Both the position numbers and the translations under genes were made by a program. Under the pieces are notes generated by a model. The model saw nothing but the letters and a program-made list of their open reading frames with translations, was not told the DNA's origin and did no database searches. From assembly GCA_943736015.1 (NCBI GenBank), contig OX031065.1, positions 39,880,427 to 39,944,426 of the forward strand: DNA of 64,000 nt, written 5' to 3'. The number at the start of each line of letters is the position of its first letter. Position 1 is the first letter of the stretch. This DNA comes from Tridacna crocea (taxonomy: Eukaryota; Mollusca; Bivalvia; Cardiida; Cardiidae). Below are positions 1 through 10,994 of the stretch, piece after piece.

Positions 1-74
1 ACATTCAATTTGTCGTCTGCTAAACCTCTCAATTTGGACAAGTGTAAAATTTTGTCATTTGGTAAAGAGTTAAG
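1..74 (+). repeat. M1 MITE, right half
   Basis: The window opens inside a copy of the palindromic TTAA MITE family (M1). It shows the right-arm hallmarks: a GTCGTCTGC segment, CAATTTGGACAAG, and the terminal TTTGGTAAAGAGTTAA. The left half lies outside the window. Confidence 0.8.
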
Positions 75-424
75 GAAAGGAATTAATTACAATAGTTGGA
101 TATCATAGAAGGCACCTATTTATTCTGTAAATTAAAAAGAAAATCAGAATATAAGACAAATCATCTTCGGGAGCCAATCACTCCATGGATCTTACCTTGG
201 CTGATCCAGCCCCCTATTGGATGCTGCTTATTATCTCCCTTTATATCATATTTCTTATAGCCAATGAAATATCATTTTACAAACAGCTTACGAATACAAT
301 AATTTATCATGAAGCAATAACCACAAAGTTTAACATACTTCCACATTCCATGGTCAGGGATATAGCCTAAAATCTCTGATAATTGATTGGTCACACTGAA
401 ACTTTCTGTAAATATTGTAATGTT
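75..424. other. Unassigned AT-rich stretch
   Basis: No convincing gene or repeat was recognised. A 61-codon open frame at 185-370 has no splice or domain support. Confidence 0.4.
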
Positions 425-1870
425 AGTCCCCTACCAGGAAAGCCGCAGGGGACTTTCGGTTTGCACTCCGTCCGTTTGTCAGTCCGTTCCTCTGTCAGTC
501 CGTCCGTCCATCTGTCCCTCTGTCTGTCAGTCCGGCAGATCAGTTTTCTGGACTTTTTTCTAAACGCTGGCAGATATTGAGCAGATTTTTGGTGGGTAGG
601 TCAACCACAATGACTTACAGACCAAGTTTTAGATTCGTTCTGGTCTACTGATTTTTATCGAAATTACGGGCCTTGGACTTAGTAATTTTCATGGAAAAAA
701 CTGTTTTCCGTACTTTTCTTCTAAAGTCTGGGAGATATTTAGCTGATTTTTAGAGGATAGGTCAATGTCTTTGACTTACAGATCAAGTTCCAGTTTCCTT
801 CTGGTCTACTGATTTTTAATGAAATAACGGGCTTTGGACTTAGTAATTTTCACACAAAAAACAGTTTTCTGGACCTTTTTTTCTAAACGCTGGCAGATAT
901 TGAGCTGATTTTTGGTGGGTAGGGCGACCAATATGACTTACAGATCAAGTGTGAGTTTTGTTCTGAACTACCGATTTTTAACGAAATTACGGGCCTTGGA
1001 CATAGTAATTTTCACGGAAAAAACAGTTTTTCGGATTTTTTTTCTAAACGCTGGGAGATATTGAGCTGATTTTTAGAGGATAAGTCAACTACCATGACAT
1101 ACAGATCAAGTTTGAGTTTTGCTTTGGTCTATTGATTTTTAAAGAAATTACGGGCCTTGGACATTGGAATTTAAAAAAAAAAAAACAGTTTTCGGGACTT
1201 TTTCTCTAAACATGGTGGATATTGACCTAGTCTTTGGTGGGCAGGTTTACCACCATGACTTACAGATCAAGTTTGAGATTCGTTCTGATCTACTGACTTT
1301 TTTTATCCAAGTTATAGGCCTTGGACTTAGTAATTTTCACCGAAAAAACAGTTTTCCAGACTTTTTTTCTAAAGTCTGGGAGATATTGAGCTGATTTTTA
1401 GAGGATAGGTCAACCATCATGACTTACAGATCGGTTTCGAGTTTCCTTCTGGTCTACTGATTTTTAACAAAATTACAGGCTTTTGAATTGGTAATTTTCA
1501 TTGAAAAAAAGTTTTCCAGACTTTTTTTTCTAAATGTTGGGAGATATTGAGCTAATTTTTAGAGTATAAGTCAACCACCGCGACTTACAGATCAAGTTTG
1601 AGTTTTGTTCTGGTCTACTGATTTTTAACAAAATTACGGACCTTGGAAATGGAATTTAAAAAAAAGTTTTCTGGACTTTTTTCTCTAAACGATGGTGGAT
1701 ATTGACCTAACTATTGCTTTGTAGGTAAACCACTATTACTTAGGCATCAAGTTCAACTTTTGTTCCACTACACTGATTTTTCACAGATTTACGGGCCTTG
1801 GACTTTGAAATTTTCACTGATAAAACAGTTTTCCACACTTTTTTTCTAAACTCTCATACATATTCACTTC
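425..1870 (+). repeat. Tandem-repeat element, ~162-bp unit
   Basis: It begins with a foldback (AGTCCCCT at 425-432 pairs with AGGGGACT at 447-454), followed by a pyrimidine-rich GTCCGTCC run. About eight diverged units of ~160-163 bp then follow. Each carries TTTTTTCTAAACGCTGG, GACTTACAGATCAAG, a CTACTGATTTTTA segment and ACGGGCCTTGGAC. Hairpin start, GTCCGTCC run and ~160-bp units match the Helentron-like elements further along, so this is probably a diverged member. No matching 3' end was found. Confidence 0.6.
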
Positions 1871-1872
1871 AT

Positions 1873-2340
1873 TATACCCCTGCAAAATGAAGGTTTTCGG
1901 GGGTATACTGGAATATGCATGACTGTCTGTCCGTCCGTGTTTCTGTTCGTCTGTCTGTGTGTCCGCCTGTCTGTGTGTCCATCTGTACAAAGTACCAGCA
2001 ATTTTGTGTCGTGAACTCCTCCCACAGTTTTCCTTCAATTGTATTGATACTATGCACATTTATTGAATATATATTGAAGTTTTGCAAGAGGCAAGTTTCA
2101 AGTTTCAACTCCCCCGGTTGTGGAATTATCTTCCCTTGAACTTGACACTTTTTTCTGTCAAAGCCCTGGCTGGCATGTTAAGTTGCATTCAGTGACAGCT
2201 CTAGTTTAAGTAATTAAATTATAACACTTATACAGGGTAAGCTTGTACCTCTCATTGGTACACACCTGCTGATGATGAGGTTATGGTCATCTCACAAATT
2301 TAAGGTCATATTTCTGAAAATTTGCTTTTACAGGGGCAAT
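1873..2340 (+). repeat. Helentron-like 5' fragment (TATACCCC family)
   Basis: It opens with an imperfect hairpin in which TATACCCC pairs with GGGGTATA around a ~19-nt loop, followed by a GTCCGTCCG run. The next ~150 bp resemble the leader of the element at 37131 (CTCCTCCCACAGTTTTC versus CTCCTACAGTTTTC). There is no tandem core and no 3' hairpin, so it is truncated. The right boundary is approximate. Confidence 0.45.
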
Positions 2341-2882
2341 TGTGTTTCACAAACACATTCTTGTCTTTATAAAACTTCTTCAACTAACTTACTTTAACGA
2401 GAAAAATGCTTATATATTTGACTTTTGTTAAAGCATTGCATACAAAGACAGACATGATGCTTATAACTCTGAAAGCGGGTCAAATATGTTCTTTTTCCTC
2501 CACACGGTTTCACAAACTATACCTGCTAGCAGTATATATATACAGCCAGTAGGAGACTCAGTATTGCTATGCAATACGATCAGAATGCTTGTTCATCTGT
2601 GTTTTTTTTTTTTTCGGTAATAAATCATTACAGATTCTGCACACATGTATACACAGAGTTATTTATGTTTACCTTCTATTTTTATCCAAAAGGTTGCAAC
2701 CTTGTTTTATTTTTATCAAAGATGAAATGCTACAAGCGATTTGATTCGTGCAGTTAGAGCTAGCTGCAACCATGAAAATGCACATGGGGGAATGTCAAAA
2801 TCAAGCTCGATCCGCCAATGGTAGAGTAGCGTAGTGGATCTTCACCCTTGGCTTGTGAAGATGAAGACAAATGTGAAACCTT

Positions 2883-2923
<41 letters not shown>

Positions 2924-3376
2924 ACACACACACTTTACATGAAGAAGATACTGAAGAAAGTGTTGTTACTTCTGTCTTCATCAGTTTTCACTAACAATTT
3001 CTAGACATCATGTTGTTGAAATAGTACAGTACAGCTATAATCAGTCTCTTCTTAGACTTTCACAGACACTTTAGACGTTATGTACAGAGTTGCTTCTAGG
3101 GCATGGTGTGATATTCCTGCTAATTTTACAATATTGGCTAAAAAAATGAGCTTTGTGCCAAGAAAATCCTGCGAAGTACAGAGTTTTGGTACATTTTTGT
3201 TAATTCTGTGTGTATTGTGAATTTTTCAGTAAGATTTGGTTGGTTTAATTTATCATTTAATTCACTTAATTCTGTTGATCCTGTCTTGCATGAGTCATCT
3301 GAGACTTAAACTGAATTGCCTGAGATAGTTTTTTGGTGGAGCAGTCTAAATTCCAGCTGCTTGGGCATGTGTTTTT
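2341..3376. other. Non-coding stretch with CA microsatellite
   Basis: No gene was recognised. A (CA)n microsatellite with a few interruptions lies at about 2885-2933. The bases just before it (about 2770-2880) resemble part of a dispersed bivalve repeat, but this is only an impression. Confidence 0.4.
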
Positions 3377-5270
3377 AGCTCACCTGAGCACGAAGTGCTC
3401 GTGGTGAGCTTTTGTGATCGCCCAATGTCTGTCGTGCCTCATCCACAATTTCTTTAAACATCTTCCCCTCCTAAACCACTGGGCTAATCTTGATAAAACT
3501 TGGCAGGGATGTTCCTTGGGTGTAGCTCTACCAAAGGTGTTCAAGAGATTGAATTCCAGCTATTACTCTGGTTGCAATGGCAACCAAAAGGAAAAAAACA
3601 GCAAAATCTTTGAAAATCTTCTTCTCTGAAACTAGAAAGCATAGAGCTTTGATATTTGGTATATAGCATCTCCTAGTAGACCTCTACCAAGTTTATTCAT
3701 AGGATGCCCCTGGGGTCAAAACTGGCCCCGCCCTGGAGGTCACAAGTTTGAAACATACATGTAGGAACAAAGAAGGAAAACTTTAAAAATCTTCTTCTCT
3801 GAAACTAGAAGATGCAGGGCTTTGATATTTGGCATGTAGCATCTCCAAGTAGACCTCTACCAAGATTGTTCATATGATGCCCCTGGGGTCAAAACTGGCC
3901 TGGCGCAAGGGGTCACAACATAGCAACAAAGAAGGAAAACATTAAAAAATCGTCTTCTCTGAAATCAGAAGGTGCAGAGCTTTGATATTTTGAATGTAGC
4001 ATCTCCTAGTGGATCTCTACCAAGAGTGTTCATATGATGCCCCTGGGGTCAAAACTGGCCCCGCCCTGGAGGTCACAAGTTTGAAACATACATGTAGGAA
4101 CAAAGAAGGAAAACTTTAAAAATCTTCTTCTCTGAAACTAGAAGATGCAGGGTTTTGATATTTGGCATGTAGCATCTTCAAGTAGACCTCTACCAAGAGT
4201 GTTCATATGATGCCCCTGGGGTCAAAACTGGCCTGGCCAAATGGGGTCACAACATAGCAACAAAGAAGGAAAATGTTAAAAAATCGTCTTCTCTGAAATC
4301 AGAAGTTGCAGAGCTTTGATATTTTGAATGTAGCATCTCCTAGTGGACCTCTACCAAGAGTGTTCATATGATGCCCCTGGAGTCAAAACTGGCCCCGCCC
4401 CGGGGGTCACAAGTTTGAAACATAGCAACAAAGAAGGAAAACTTTAAAATTTTTCTTTTCTGAAACTACAAGATGCAGGGCTTCAATATTTGGTATGTAG
4501 CATCTCCTAATAGACCTCTACCAATATTGTTAATATGATGTCCCTGGGGTCAAAACTGGCCCTGGGGGTCACAATTTGAACCATAGGAACAAAGGAGGAA
4601 AATTTTAAAAATCTTCTTCTCTGAAACTACAAGATGAAGAGCTTTGATATTTGGCCTGTAGAATCTCATAGTGGACCTCTACCAAGATTGTTCATATGAT
4701 GCCCCTGGGGTCAAAACTGGCACGGCCCTGGGGATCACAAGTTTGAAACATAGGAACAAAGAAGGAAAACTTTAAAGATCTTTTTCTCTGAAACTTGAAG
4801 ATGCAGAGCTTTGATATTTGGTATGTAGCATCTCCTAGTAGACCTCTATCAAGAATGTTCATATGATGCCCCTGGGGTCAAAACTGGCCCGGCTCCGGGG
4901 ATCACAAGTTTGAAACATAGCAACAAAGAAGGAAATCTTTAAAATTTTTCTTCTCTGAAACTAGAAGATGAAGAGCTTTGATATTTGGCCTGTAGCATCT
5001 CCTGGTGGACCTTTACCAAGAATGTTCATATGATGCCCCTGGGGTCAAAACTGGCCTGGCCCTGGGGATCACAAGTTTAAAACATAGGAACAAAGATGGA
5101 AAACTTTAAAAATCTTCTTCTCTAAAAGTAGAAGATTCATTTTTCACAGTTACATACCCTGTCAGAATTATTTGACCTTAAACTTTGATATTTGGTATTT
5201 ATGTTCATTGTAGACCTTTATTGCTTAGTACTCAGGTGAGCGATATAGGACCATCATAGTCCTCTTGTTT
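3377..5270 (+). mobile_element. Helentron-like non-autonomous element, AGCTCACC family, complete
   Basis: The 5' end AGCTCACC follows a T run. GCTCACCTGAG (3378-3388) is the exact reverse complement of CTCAGGTGAGC (5231-5241), giving 11-bp subterminal inverted repeats. A 5' hairpin GAGCACGAAGTGCTC overlaps the left repeat. A 3' hairpin GGACCATCATAGTCC (5248-5262) stands just before the terminal CTCTTGTTT. The core has about ten ~165-bp units, each with CTTCTTCTCTGAAACTAGAA, TTGATATTTGG and GCCCCTGGGGTCAAAAC. Subterminal inverted repeats, 3' hairpin, tandem core and insertion in a T run are the known layout of Helentron-associated elements. There is no coding capacity, so it would need Rep/helicase in trans. 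Confidence 0.8.
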
Positions 5271-5539
5271 ACCTTCCATGCTTATTTAGACACAATAATC
5301 ATAGAAAATGTTCATGGATCATGGATTATTGAACCTTCCTAAACAGGCCTATAATGCAATATTACTTTCATGGGGACATAGAACTCTTCATGAGAATTCT
5401 AACAATATGAAAGTCCTGAAATTTTCAAAATTGGAGTTAGGACACTATTATAATATAGCTACACTTTACTTTCAATTTGAAAGAGTCAGTAATTTTTTGT
5501 CAGGGAAAGGTTGAACACAGTGCAATAATTATATTGCAG
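5271..5539. other. Sequence upstream of host exon
   Basis: It ends in ATTATATTGCAG, a plausible 3' splice site for the exon starting at 5540. No coding exon was recognised here. Confidence 0.4.
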
Positions 5540-5543
5540 GAGA

Positions 5544-7317
5544 ATGGGTAGCTGTGGAAAGAAGGAACTAGATGTTCCCCCTGCCTCCTATGCGAATGAT
5601 CAAATTGATGGAATAGAAAATCCAGGGTATCTCACGGCTGACATAAGAATAACAGATGATGGATATGATCAAGCTAGGGCTACTGGCACAGAAAATCCAT
5701 ATAACACGTAAGTTAAACCTTTACCAAACAATGTAATTTTAGACTTGCCCAACTAGAGGTGGACAAAAAGTCAGTATAGTATGCTTACAGATTAGAAATT
5801 TATGTTTGAAAGGGTAGAAAACATTGTTGGAAAAGGAGAAAGTGCTGTTAGCCAGCATTTCTCCTTATCCCACAATGTTTTCAAAAGGCTTCTTTCACAG
5901 GGTTGTTAAAAGTAAGGATTGTGTGGTAAAGGATTAACTTTTGAGAAAAAAATAGACTTGTTTAGATAAACTGAAGCAGATGACAAATCTGAGATACAGT
6001 TAGACTAAAGCTCTTTGATAAGGTTGAAAATATTGTGGGAAAAAAGAAATGATTCTTTTAACCTGCATTTTCTCTTTTTCCCTCATTGTTTCAAAAGTTA
6101 AGAATATCTCAAGGCCATTTTTAACTCCAGATTATGTTGTAACTGGTTAAACAATGTACAGAAACACAGTTCTAGCGTAAAGCATTTGAAGACAACAAAC
6201 TTGATGTAGCTCATCAAAAAGTGAATTTGTCTTTGATATGACAGAAAAACATTGCGACAGAAAAAATGCTGGTTTTCAACATATTGTTCTTTTCCTACAA
6301 TATTTTCAAAAGCAATATTCCTCAGATTCATTAAAATTCTTGATTGATTGACAGAGGGTTAAGCATCATTTAATTCTTTACCAGACATGGTGGAAAAAAA
6401 GAAAATGCAGGTTACTAGCATTCTTTGTTGCTGGAAAAAAATATCACGGCACTAGATATTTTAATTGTTGGATCAGACTGAATCTTCTGTGCTGTCTGAT
6501 TTTGATCTACACCACTCTTAAAATCAGAGTCAGCTTAAATGGTGAAAACTGTGAAACAGTGGCAATAATTTGACAAAAGTATGATTGGAGTACTTACTTT
6601 TAGCTTTTGAAAATTGTTCTGGGAAAAGGAGAAAATACTAGTACTGAGCATTTTCTCCTTTTCCCGCAATGATAATTATCTGGTGCTAGATAGAATTCTG
6701 AAAATACTCATCTATCTAATTTGGGCATCCTGGGTTCAGAACCACATTTCTACATGGCAACCGTTGCTTTTAATTTCAAACTGAAATAAATGTTTGCACA
6801 ATAAAATGCTATCTGGTGCGATTCACCCAGCTATGATCAGCAGTTTAGAGCAATCTGGAGCTAAAACAGGCCTGATATTTCCTCAAATGTATTGATAAAA
6901 GCCATTTTCTCCATTGCTACTCTATAGTGCATATTACTACAGTCTCCCCAGTATCGGGGAGAGTGATGCATTGTATAAGACAAGTTGAATCTTCGAAGAA
7001 TATGACATGTGCAGACAAAGCACAATGATTTCTACACTATCCAAGGCAAATATTGTCATTTGAACCAAAGTGAATTTAATTTCTGAAATCATGTTACAGG
7101 GGAAATTGTTCAAGAACCATAATTGTTTCTCTTGTTCCTTTTTAGTATCACTGAGAATGCAAAGACTGATGGACCAGAGACATTTCACTTTGGGAATGGT
7201 GAGACATTACCCGAGAAAAAGGAAATACAAAGTCCAGATGGTGACAAAGTCTATCTGACGGCAGACTCCTGGCTTAAACAACAGCAAGAACAACAAAAAC
7301 AAAAAGAGAAATTTTAA
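5544..7317 (+). CDS. Unrecognised host protein, two spliced exons (5540-5707 and 7146-7317)
   Basis: Exon A follows TATATTGCAG and ends before GTAAG. Exon B follows TTCCTTTTTAG. Exon A stops two bases into a codon and exon B supplies the third, so the join keeps frame: 336 nt, 111 residues plus TAA. The ATG at 5544 has A at -3 and G at +4. The start reads MGSCGKK, a possible acylation site. Tyrosine motifs follow: SYAND (15-19), ENPGY (25-29, an NPxY signal) and ENPYN (50-54). The C-terminus is hydrophilic and Gln/Lys-rich (QQQEQQKQKEKF). There is no membrane segment. NPxY motifs bind PTB domains or endocytic adaptors in known proteins, so this could be a small adaptor or, if the ATG is internal, the tail of a receptor or transporter. 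I do not recognise the family. The intron holds MITEs. Confidence 0.6.
5713..5937 (-). repeat. M1 MITE in intron
   Basis: It is bounded by TTAA at 5713-5716 and 5934-5937, with CCTTTACCAAACA at one end and TGTGTGGTAAAGG at the other. The diverged central palindrome is around GGAAAAGGAGAAAGTGCTG. It begins only five bases after the exon edge at 5707, so its left TTAA supplies the sixth base of the splice donor. Confidence 0.75.
5990..6690. repeat. Degenerate M1 MITE pieces in intron
   Basis: There are M1 palindrome remnants at about 5996-6105, a weaker one with GAAAACATTGCG-like sequence at about 6150-6345, one at about 6355-6440, and one at about 6600-6672 (GGGAAAAGGAGAAAATACT and its complement). 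None has both ends. Confidence 0.45.
6695..7025 (+). repeat. Dispersed ~330-bp repeat D1, copy 1
   Basis: It matches 14388-14720 over its whole length, including ACTCATCTATCTAATTTGGG, TGGTGCGATTCAC, ATTGATAAAAGC and a hairpin-like CCCCAGTATCGGGG. No terminal repeats or coding capacity were seen. Family unknown. Confidence 0.6.
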
Positions 7318-7327
7318 ACAAATGATG

Positions 7328-7333
7328 AATAAA
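7328..7333 (+). promoter_or_regulatory. Possible poly(A) signal
   Basis: AATAAA lies ten bases after the stop codon of the two-exon gene. That is very close. A second AATAAA at 8420-8425 is followed by a T/GT-rich stretch and looks at least as good, giving a ~1.1-kb 3' UTR that would include MITEs. Confidence 0.3.
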
Positions 7334-7577
7334 AAGCTACAGAATTGTTATCAATTAATTATGTTTGTGTGACTAAGCTTTTTCTCTGATATTCATTTTC
7401 ATTTCTCAGGTTTCTTGAAGGAAAAAAATGACAAGAAAATTTTTTCAAAAAATTCGAAAAAATCAGTGCCTTTGTAAATGCTTGTAACACCAATTGTTAA
7501 CATGTATTGGTCTTATTGCAGATTTTTGTATAGAAGCTGAATTGTATGTCTTCCTAAATCCTTTTTTTTTCAAATTC

Positions 7578-7805
7578 TTAACCCTTTACTCCATAGATAC
7601 CCATTTCTACGCATTGCTTGTAGGAGCCTTTGGAAAACATTGTGGCAAAAGGTGAAATTGCTCATGATGAGCAATTTCACTTTTTGCCACAATGTTTTCT
7701 ATGCTATCAAAGGTGTCATATACACATAGGAAACGGCTTCATCCCTGCTGTTATTTAGGGTCAATTAGAGATACCATAAAAATGCCTTATGGGGTAAAGG
7801 GTTAA
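7578..7805 (+). repeat. M1-like MITE, variant core
   Basis: It is 228 bp, TTAA to TTAA, with CCCTTTAC and GTAAAGGG at the ends. The core is a long palindrome (GGTGAAATTGCTCATGATG and complement) whose sequence differs from the standard GGAGAAAATGCTGG core, yet pairing is kept on both sides. The outer CATTGTGGCAAAAGG and its partner are shared with M1. Confidence 0.75.
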
Positions 7806-7814
7806 TTGATATTG

Positions 7815-7973
7815 TCTAATCTTTTACCAAACAGTCACAAGTTTTAAATATTCTGAGGAAGAAGGTGTTTGAAAACAGTGCAAGAAAAGAAGACAAAACT
7901 GGTTACCAGCATTTCTTCATTTCCCACTTTACTTTACACTCTTTCTCTTCCAGATCTTGTCATTCTAGCCTCA
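7815..7973 (+). repeat. M1 MITE, truncated
   Basis: It has a left arm with CTTTTACCAAACAG and a core remnant around CTGGTTACCAGC. The right arm is missing, cut where the next copy begins. Confidence 0.5.
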
Positions 7974-8254
7974 TTTAACTTATTACCAAACAACAATATT
8001 TAAGGCTTGTTCAAATCCAAACCATTTGCAGACAGCAAAATAAAAGTGACTGAAAATTTGAAATTTGTTTGGTGAAAAATAGAAAAAATTGTGGGAAAAG
8101 GAGAAAATGCTGATAACCAGCATTCTCTCCTTTTCCAAAAATGTTTTCTACCCTATCAAAGAAACACTGTGCCATTTTAACCACACTGAAATTGTCTTCT
8201 GCAAAATGCTTTCAATTTGGACAAAGTTAAAACTTTGTCATCTAGTAAAGCGTG
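7974..8254. repeat. M1 MITE with two right-type arms
   Basis: The left end reads as a reversed right arm (GCTTGTTCAAATCC, TTTGCAGAC, AAGTGACTGAAAATTTG). The right end is a normal right arm (CTTCTGCAAAATGCTTTC, CAATTTGGAC). The core is GGAAAAGGAGAAAATGCTG and its complement. Ordinary copies have one short and one long arm; this one has two long arms. Confidence 0.55.
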
Positions 8255-8425
8255 AAGCGTAAAGCCTATCATTCTTTTTTGTCTGGTTTGTTAGTATCTT
8301 TGATATCCATTTTTACATGCTCGATTTTGAAGAGTTTTGAGTCCTGTTTTTACTTCTTGTTTTCTCATAATTATGTTTTTATGTATATAAAGTGACATGT
8401 ATTTTTTTTTTCATTTTCTAATAAA

Positions 8426-8912
8426 TGTGTATTTTTATTGTCATTTTACTTCTCGTATTTCAAAGACTCATCAAGAAAAGCAAGATTGAAATGTGTTGAA
8501 TCTTTACAATTTACTAGATGACAAAAGTTTAGATTCTTTATACAAATTGAAAACATTTTGCTGACAAAAGATGAAAATAGCTCTAATAGTTAGAGTTATC
8601 CATAGAAAGATAAGAAAAAGAATGTGGACAAAAAAGAAAAATGCTGCTTATCAGCATTTTCTTCATTTCTCACAATGTTTTCATTAGTCTTTTTCCCTGA
8701 AATATGAGGTTTTGTGGTAAAGAATTGATAATAGTGAATAGACAATGATAGATCTATTGGAAGTAAGAAATATTTTTTGAAGAAAGGACAAATGAATAAA
8801 ACTTCATGGTAGTTTTTTGAAAGATAGAAGGGAAAATATGAAATACCGAAGAATTTCTAAGCTGTTTCTTTATTTCTCACAATGTAGATTTTTTTTTTTT
8901 TTGTATTTCTCT
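8426..8912. other. AT-rich stretch with MITE remnants
   Basis: Weak M1 pieces are visible around 8500-8725 (GAAAAATGCTGCTTATCAGC core) and near 8860-8885. No gene was seen. Confidence 0.4.
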
Positions 8913-9141
8913 TTAACCCATTACCACACAATCCCTACTTTTGACACCCCCAAGAAAGAAGCCTTTTGAAAACACTGTGGGAAAAGGAGAAAATGCTGGT
9001 AACCAGCATTTTCTCCTTTTCCCACAGTGTTTTCTACCCTTCCCAGAACAAATTTCAATTTTTCAGTGACCTTTATCTTGTCGTCTGCAAATGCTTTCAA
9101 TTTGAACCAGTCTAAAATTTTGTCGTGTGGTAAAGAGTTAA
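8913..9141 (+). repeat. M1 MITE, full length reference copy
   Basis: It is 229 bp from TTAA (8913) to TTAA (9141). The ends are TTAACCCATTACCACACAA and TGTGGTAAAGAGTTAA. The core is an almost perfect palindrome of more than 60 bp centred on CTGGTAACCAG, flanked by GTGGGAAAAGGAGAAAATG and its complement. TTAA followed by CCC is the known end signature of piggyBac-type elements. There is no coding sequence. Confidence 0.85.
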
Positions 9142-9988
9142 CATACATGGCCTGCAACATGTAAAAAGGAGCATTCGGACGTTTGTTTAAAGTGTCGTCT
9201 CGGATCAACGTGCACAGTCTGCGGAGACTAATCTGAGACAGCACTTTATAACTACATTAGATTTTGTGCTACAGTAGACTTGCACAAAACAGAAAATAGC
9301 ATGAAAAAGGAAATTTGTGTTTTGCATAAGCCTGAGCAAACTTCGCAGGCTGATCTGAGACGACAATTTACGCAAATATCAGAATGCCCCTTTTCACATG
9401 CTGCAGGCCATATTTAATTCAATGTTTACGTATACAAGGTTAAGGAGTAATCAAAATTGAATTTACTGTTCAGTGATAATTTGGAACTTTGCTACACCTT
9501 CTACAATTTCAATTTTAAATGCACACGAGTTTTCTCTTTCCAGCTCTGCCAATTTCTTTCAGTGGATTGATGACAGTCATTGTAACTGGATTCATTTCTG
9601 TCACACCCTAATTTATTGTCTCAGCGATATTTAGCTGGAAAACCAGTAAGTTGGTTTGGAAGAATATAGTACAAAATACTAGTAAAAGAAATTCTTTTAC
9701 TAGTATAGCATGGATAGATGTATTTTTTGCTGTTCCTAAAATTATGTTCGAAACTGCACTGAACACAATACAATGCTAAGAAAAACAAAATCCATTTGGT
9801 GGTGAAAAGAGCTCATGTAGATCTAGTTCTCTCCAAGCTTTTAACTAACAGCAATCTGCCACAATTTTGTTGTTTATTTGTAAAGAGTACAGGTGCAGTG
9901 TAAAGTTTAGTACAGCATCAAGTATCAGTGATAGTCTTTCAAACATGTCAAATTCAAAACTGAACAGATCAATCAAACCTTTCTTTGT
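9142..9988. other. Unassigned stretch
   Basis: No gene was recognised. Around 9180-9410 there is a loose inverted repeat: GGAGCATTCGGACG with GTCTGCGGAGACTAATCTGA against CAGGCTGATCTGAGAC and CAGAATGCCCC. It resembles the GATCAGACTGCA family M2 and is probably an old MITE of ~260 bp. Confidence 0.4.
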
Positions 9989-10975
9989 TTTTACCTCCAA
10001 TGGCTGAGGGCCAGCAGGCTTATGTCATGGCTGGGTGTCTGTCATGCATCATTCTGTCCATGTGTTAACTTTTATTTCAAACATCTCTGAAACTACCCAT
10101 CCAATTTTTATGAAACTTTAGAAAGTTTGTTACTAAGTATAAGAACTAGTGCTACCAATTTTAGTCCTGCCTCAAGGGTTTTATGTTCAAAACCACTCAG
10201 CCAAGTAATTGTCCGTATCACACTCAGCAACCAATCCTCAAGAGGTGCTGTTCATATACTGTACAAGTTGTGGATACTCATTAATTAAGGTAAGACCTGT
10301 GTAATGCACTTCCGGTGAAAATTCTAATTGGCTGATAAATAAGGATTTATGCAGAAATGATATTTATGCAAATTTCTAACAAATCAGAAATTCTGCTTTT
10401 GTCTATCTTGAAATTATTTTTTGATACTTTTGTTAGTTTTCTGAAAAGGGAGGTAATTATTATCTCTTTTGAATTAAGAATATAGTGGTTTGAGATTTAT
10501 AAAAGATAATTCAAAGAAGTAAAAAACGAAAAAATGAATCGGTGAAAGTTGTTCAATAATACTCATTTTTAATTATAGCTAACAGGATGATATTTTATAG
10601 CGGAAATAACTTTTCCATTAAACAGGTCTTACCTTAATGTACATGTACTAACTCTGTTTTTTCCTCAATATTTTTGCAATAAATTGGCTGTTGTTCTGTT
10701 CTATTCTATGGGGTTGTTCATGTACCATACAAGTTGTGGGTACCCATTAATTAATTAACATACATGTACTGTCCATGTTTTTCCTCAATATTTTTGCAAT
10801 AAATTGGCTGTTTTTTCTGTTGTATTCTATGGGGTTGTTTTGAACACATCACATGACCACAGATTTGGTAAAACCATCTATTGTATTACAAGATACATGT
10901 ATATGTATACATAATAAAAGTATGTCTCTGTCTATGTAGTGTTTTACATACTAGGCCATCATGGCCCTCTTGTTT
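9989..10975 (+). mobile_element. Helentron-like element, AGCTCCACTGG family, degenerate
   Basis: The left end is a worn copy of the hairpin start (CTCCAATGGCTGAGGGCCAG). The right end has the intact 3' hairpin GGCCATCATGGCC followed by CTCTTGTTTTT. The body includes a MITE (10285-10637) and a ~120-bp direct duplication (about 10640-10760 and 10761-10840). Confidence 0.55.
10285..10637. repeat. MITE with 16-bp inverted ends
   Basis: TTAAGGTAAGACCTGT at 10285-10300 is the exact reverse complement of ACAGGTCTTACCTTAA at 10622-10637. The interior is 320 bp with no frame. A neighbouring duplicate of the flank (CATTAATTAATTAACATAC near 10750) looks like the unoccupied site. Confidence 0.75.
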
Positions 10976-10994
10976 TTCTATATTCTGTCTTTTT

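Noticed and set aside
1815-2139. Overlapping frames on both strands
   Set aside because: They arise from the GTCCGTCC-type repeat; similar frames occur at every such run.
3000-5270. CRISPR-like array because of regular spacing
   Set aside because: Units of ~165 bp are similar along their whole length, with no short repeat/spacer alternation, in an animal genome.
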